Shown here: one piece after another, positions 61,712-64,000 of the stretch
How the letters are laid out: each line of letters begins with the position of its first letter
Position numbering within the stretch: position 1 is the first letter of the stretch
Assembly: GCF_963528755.1 (NCBI RefSeq)
Contig: NZ_CAURXA010000004.1
Coordinates: forward strand, 201,855 to 265,854
Direction: 5' to 3'
Length of the DNA: 64,000 bases
From: Selenomonas sp963528755
Lineage (GTDB): Bacteria; Bacillota; Negativicutes; Selenomonadales; Selenomonadaceae
Notes under the pieces: model-generated
The model's input: the letters and a program-made list of their open reading frames with translations, nothing else
Told to the model about the DNA's origin: nothing
Databases searched by the model: none
Program-made: the position numbers and the translations under genes

Positions 61712-63688
61712 ATGAATTGTATGAAATTAAAACCCAAGATGCTTTTGGGAATCGGTGTCCCGCTCGTCGTGATTTTCATCATCATGGGTGTCTCCATCAA
61801 CATGATGGCGAGTTCGGCGCTGACGACGTCCAAGCAGAAGAGCATGTACGAACTTGGCGAGCACTATGCAAACGAGATTGACAAGATCATCGCCGCAGAT
61901 ACCGCCGTGGTCAATACGACGGCTGCCGCTTGGGGCGAGTCGATGCCCGAGGGCGAGGCGCTGAAGGCTACGCTCGTCCACATTGCGAAGTTGCCGGGCG
62001 TCGCTTCCGCCTATATCGGCAGGCCAGACGGCAGCTATGAGACGAGTAAGCATTTCCCGGCGGACTATGATCCGCGCACGCGCCAGTGGTACAAGGCTTC
62101 GGCGGCGAACCCGGACAAGGCGGTGATGTCGAAGCCGACGACAGCGGCTTCCGACGGCAAAACCGTCGTGACACTCAGCCGCGCCATCGTGCGAAATGGC
62201 GCACTCATCGGCGTGCTCTCCGTCAATATTGAGCTTGATGCCGTGCGTGAGGTGGTCAAAGATGTGAAGGTCGGCAAGACAGGCGCATTGGTCATCCTTG
62301 GTCCTGATACGGAATACATTCATCATTCGACGTACACGCTCGCGGATAAGTTCAAGGAGATCGACGGTGGCGCTTACAAGGAGATTGCGGAGAAGCTTAC
62401 ATCAGGGACTCCTACACAGCTTGAGGCAGAGTACCAGGGCGATACGAAGTTCTACGCGGGTGTGCCGATCGGCGAGACGGGCTGGACGACTCTCGTGGCT
62501 CTGCCGCGCTCCGAGGCGAACGCTGCCGTCACACAGATGGAGATGGCGCTGCTCGTTATCTGCGTCGTTGCGCTCGCGCTCATCTTGGGCGTCACCTACG
62601 TCCTGCTGACTTCGGCGATCACGCCGCTCGGGCTCTTGTCCTCTCTGATGGAAAAGGTTGCAGCAGGCGACCTGACGATGCAGCTTTCCTCTGACGTGCG
62701 CCGCGATGAGATCGGCGCCCTGCAGACGAGCTGCCGCACGATGCTCGAAGGACTGAAACGCACGGTCAGTTCGACGCGCAAAGCGGCGGGTCAGGTGTCG
62801 CAGGCGAGCGAGGAGCTTTCGCTGAACGCCGGACAGACGGCGCAGGTCTCGCAAGTCTCTGCTGAGGCTGTCACGGACATCGCCGAGCAAAGCGCTGCAC
62901 AGAGTCGAATCGTTGAGGAGACGGCGGAGATGCTCGTGGACGTCGACGAGCAGATGAAGACGATCTCGCAGGCGATTGCGGAAGCCGGTCAGGCGGTCAC
63001 GTCTACGGGAGAGGCGACGAAGGAAGGCGACGCGATGCTCGATCAGGCCATCGCGGGTGTCGAGGGACTCGCGGACGGTTCGGTGAAGACGGGCGCGGCC
63101 GTCGAGAAGCTCTATGCTGGCTCAAAGAATATCGCGGAGATTAACGAACTCATCACGAATATCGCGGGGCAGACGAAACTTCTCGCCCTCAATGCCGCCA
63201 TCGAGGCGGCGCGCGCCGGCGAGCAGGGCAAGGGTTTTGCCATCGTCGCTCAAGAGGTTCGAAAGCTCGCCGAGGAGTCGGCGGCGGCGGCGCAGGAGAT
63301 CAGCGGCGTCATCACGCAGAATGCCGAAGAGATCGAGCAGGTCTTCGCGCTGACGAAGGCGCAGCAGGAAGAGGTACGCGAGAACGTCGGGCAGGTCAAG
63401 GCGGCGGGGGAAAAGTTCCATCGCATCATGGATCTTGTTGGCGATCTGGAGGCAGCTATCGTGCGCATCGTCGATATCAGCCGCAAGGTTCAGGCGGACT
63501 GCGATGCAACGACGGCATCGGCGCAGCGCATCAACGATGTCTCGCACAAGATTCACAAGAAGGCGGCTGACGTGTCCGCTGCCTCGCAGGAACAGGCGGC
63601 CTCGACGGAGGAGATTGCCGCTGCCAGCCAGACGCTCGCGAGCCTTGCCATAGAGCTGCAGAACAGCGTGCAGGCATTCCGTCTATAA
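61712..63688 (+). CDS. Methyl-accepting chemotaxis protein, dCache type, paralogue
   Basis: 658 residues and paralogous to the receptor at 58863 throughout: KLKPKMLLGIGVPLV, TRQWYKASA in the sensor, two spans, HAMP, and the same tip EINELITNIAGQTKLLALNA. The sensor region is the most divergent part, so the two probably differ in ligand. GAAAGGACAGGG precedes the ATG at 61712. The ATG three codons later matches the paralogue start and is an alternative. Confidence 0.94.
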   Translation: MNCMKLKPKMLLGIGVPLVVIFIIMGVSINMMASSALTTSKQKSMYELGEHYANEIDKIIAADTAVVNTTAAAWGESMPEGEALKATLVHIAKLPGVASAYIGRPDGSYETSKHFPADYDPRTRQWYKASAANPDKAVMSKPTTAASDGKTVVTLSRAIVRNGALIGVLSVNIELDAVREVVKDVKVGKTGALVILGPDTEYIHHSTYTLADKFKEIDGGAYKEIAEKLTSGTPTQLEAEYQGDTKFYAGVPIGETGWTTLVALPRSEANAAVTQMEMALLVICVVALALILGVTYVLLTSAITPLGLLSSLMEKVAAGDLTMQLSSDVRRDEIGALQTSCRTMLEGLKRTVSSTRKAAGQVSQASEELSLNAGQTAQVSQVSAEAVTDIAEQSAAQSRIVEETAEMLVDVDEQMKTISQAIAEAGQAVTSTGEATKEGDAMLDQAIAGVEGLADGSVKTGAAVEKLYAGSKNIAEINELITNIAGQTKLLALNAAIEAARAGEQGKGFAIVAQEVRKLAEESAAAAQEISGVITQNAEEIEQVFALTKAQQEEVRENVGQVKAAGEKFHRIMDLVGDLEAAIVRIVDISRKVQADCDATTASAQRINDVSHKIHKKAADVSAASQEQAASTEEIAAASQTLASLAIELQNSVQAFRL

Positions 63689-63720
63689 CGTTTCTTTAGA
63701 ATATATTTTTAAAGAAGAGT

Positions 63721-63750
63721 TTTGTCTATATACGCAGGAATATAGACAAA
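63721..63750. repeat. Perfect 11-bp inverted repeat
   Basis: TTTGTCTATAT and ATATAGACAAA around an 8-base loop, 33 bases after the chemoreceptor. It has no T tract and may be an operator or mRNA-end hairpin. Confidence 0.6.
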
Positions 63751-63767
63751 GCAAGAATGAGGGAAAA

Positions 63768-63807
63768 GAGGCGGAGGCTGCAGCTTTGAGAGCCTCCTCC
63801 TCTTTTT
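63768..63807 (+). terminator. Terminator after the second chemoreceptor
   Basis: GAGGCGGAGGCT / AGCCTCCTCCTC with an 11-base loop, then T6. One mismatch in the outer stem. Confidence 0.8.
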
Positions 63808-63946
63808 TGCTTAAGGGAAAATAGATAGAAATACCTAATCGTTTTGTAGAATTATAAAGAAAAGATTTTTCGGGGAAGATATCAAAAAAGCAGAAAATAT
63901 AAGAAAGATATATATTATGTTCATAAATTATTATAGGCTCATTGTA

Positions 63947-63972
63947 CCCCCCCCCCCCACCGTGGGGGGGGG
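63947..63972. repeat. C12/G9 homopolymer palindrome
   Basis: Twelve C, then ACCGT, then nine G. CCCCCCCCCAC and GTGGGGGGGGG are exact complements around one C. A second small hairpin (GCGCCT / AGGCGC) follows at 63974-63990. The window ends 10 bases later. No other feature was seen in 63808-64000. Confidence 0.8.
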
Positions 63973-64000
63973 AGCGCCTTTGGTAGGCGCCACAGGCCGG

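Overview
The window looks like chromosomal DNA of an anaerobic, didermic Firmicute of the Negativicutes, most likely a Selenomonas-like organism. This is inferred from moderately high GC, consensus sigma-A promoters (TTGACA-N17-TATAAT), strong GGAGG ribosome sites, a reverse rubrerythrin, a SCIFF/ranthipeptide pair, a G5/3D-domain cell-wall protein and dCache chemoreceptors. No rRNA or tRNA gene, CRISPR array, prophage or intact insertion sequence was seen.

Layout. 1-5258: the end of metG, tatD, a secreted 3D-domain protein, a hypothetical gene and an amino-acid permease. 5255-34302: a surface-glycan island. It starts with a 168-bp MITE-like palindrome, then five giant paralogous modular glycosyltransferases (two lack the N-terminal GT2 domain) with a glucose-1-phosphate cytidylyltransferase between them and two degenerate remnants. 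Two FkbM-type methyltransferases follow, then an overlapping cassette of aldolase, SDR, ThDP enzyme, VOC protein, dehydroquinate-synthase-like cyclase, radical SAM/SPASM protein and NDP-sugar epimerase. The island ends with a SCIFF precursor, its radical SAM maturase and a two-domain glycosyltransferase. 34441-39054: a DeoR-controlled four-carbon sugar-acid operon (DUF1537 kinase, PdxA2, GntP). 39498-44396: reverse rubrerythrin, the tsaE-tsaB-rimI-tsaD t6A operon, a zinc-ribbon protein and a flavodoxin. 44494-47517: a phosphonate set (AEP transaminase, methyltransferase, phosphonopyruvate decarboxylase).

47546-54917 is an iron region. A ferrosome-like operon (small membrane protein, HMA-like protein, Gly/Met-repeat HMA-like protein, P1B-type ATPase with SCG in place of CPC) is followed by a DUF2325 protein and feoA-feoB plus a Cys-rich FeoB-associated peptide. 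I infer that these genes work together: FeoAB imports ferrous iron and the ATPase may load it into a membrane-bound store. 55055-63688: a SAM methyltransferase with a Fur-box-like dyad, fumarase, a membrane-anchored methyltransferase and two paralogous chemoreceptors flanking a Nudix gene.

A dispersed element of about 100 bp with two hairpins occurs five times (3787, 39121, 51438 reversed, 52438, 56125). Three copies sit just upstream of start codons (permease, feoA, fumC), and its outer stem shows apparent compensatory changes. The most unusual signals are this element, the modular glycosyltransferase array and the ferrosome-like operon.
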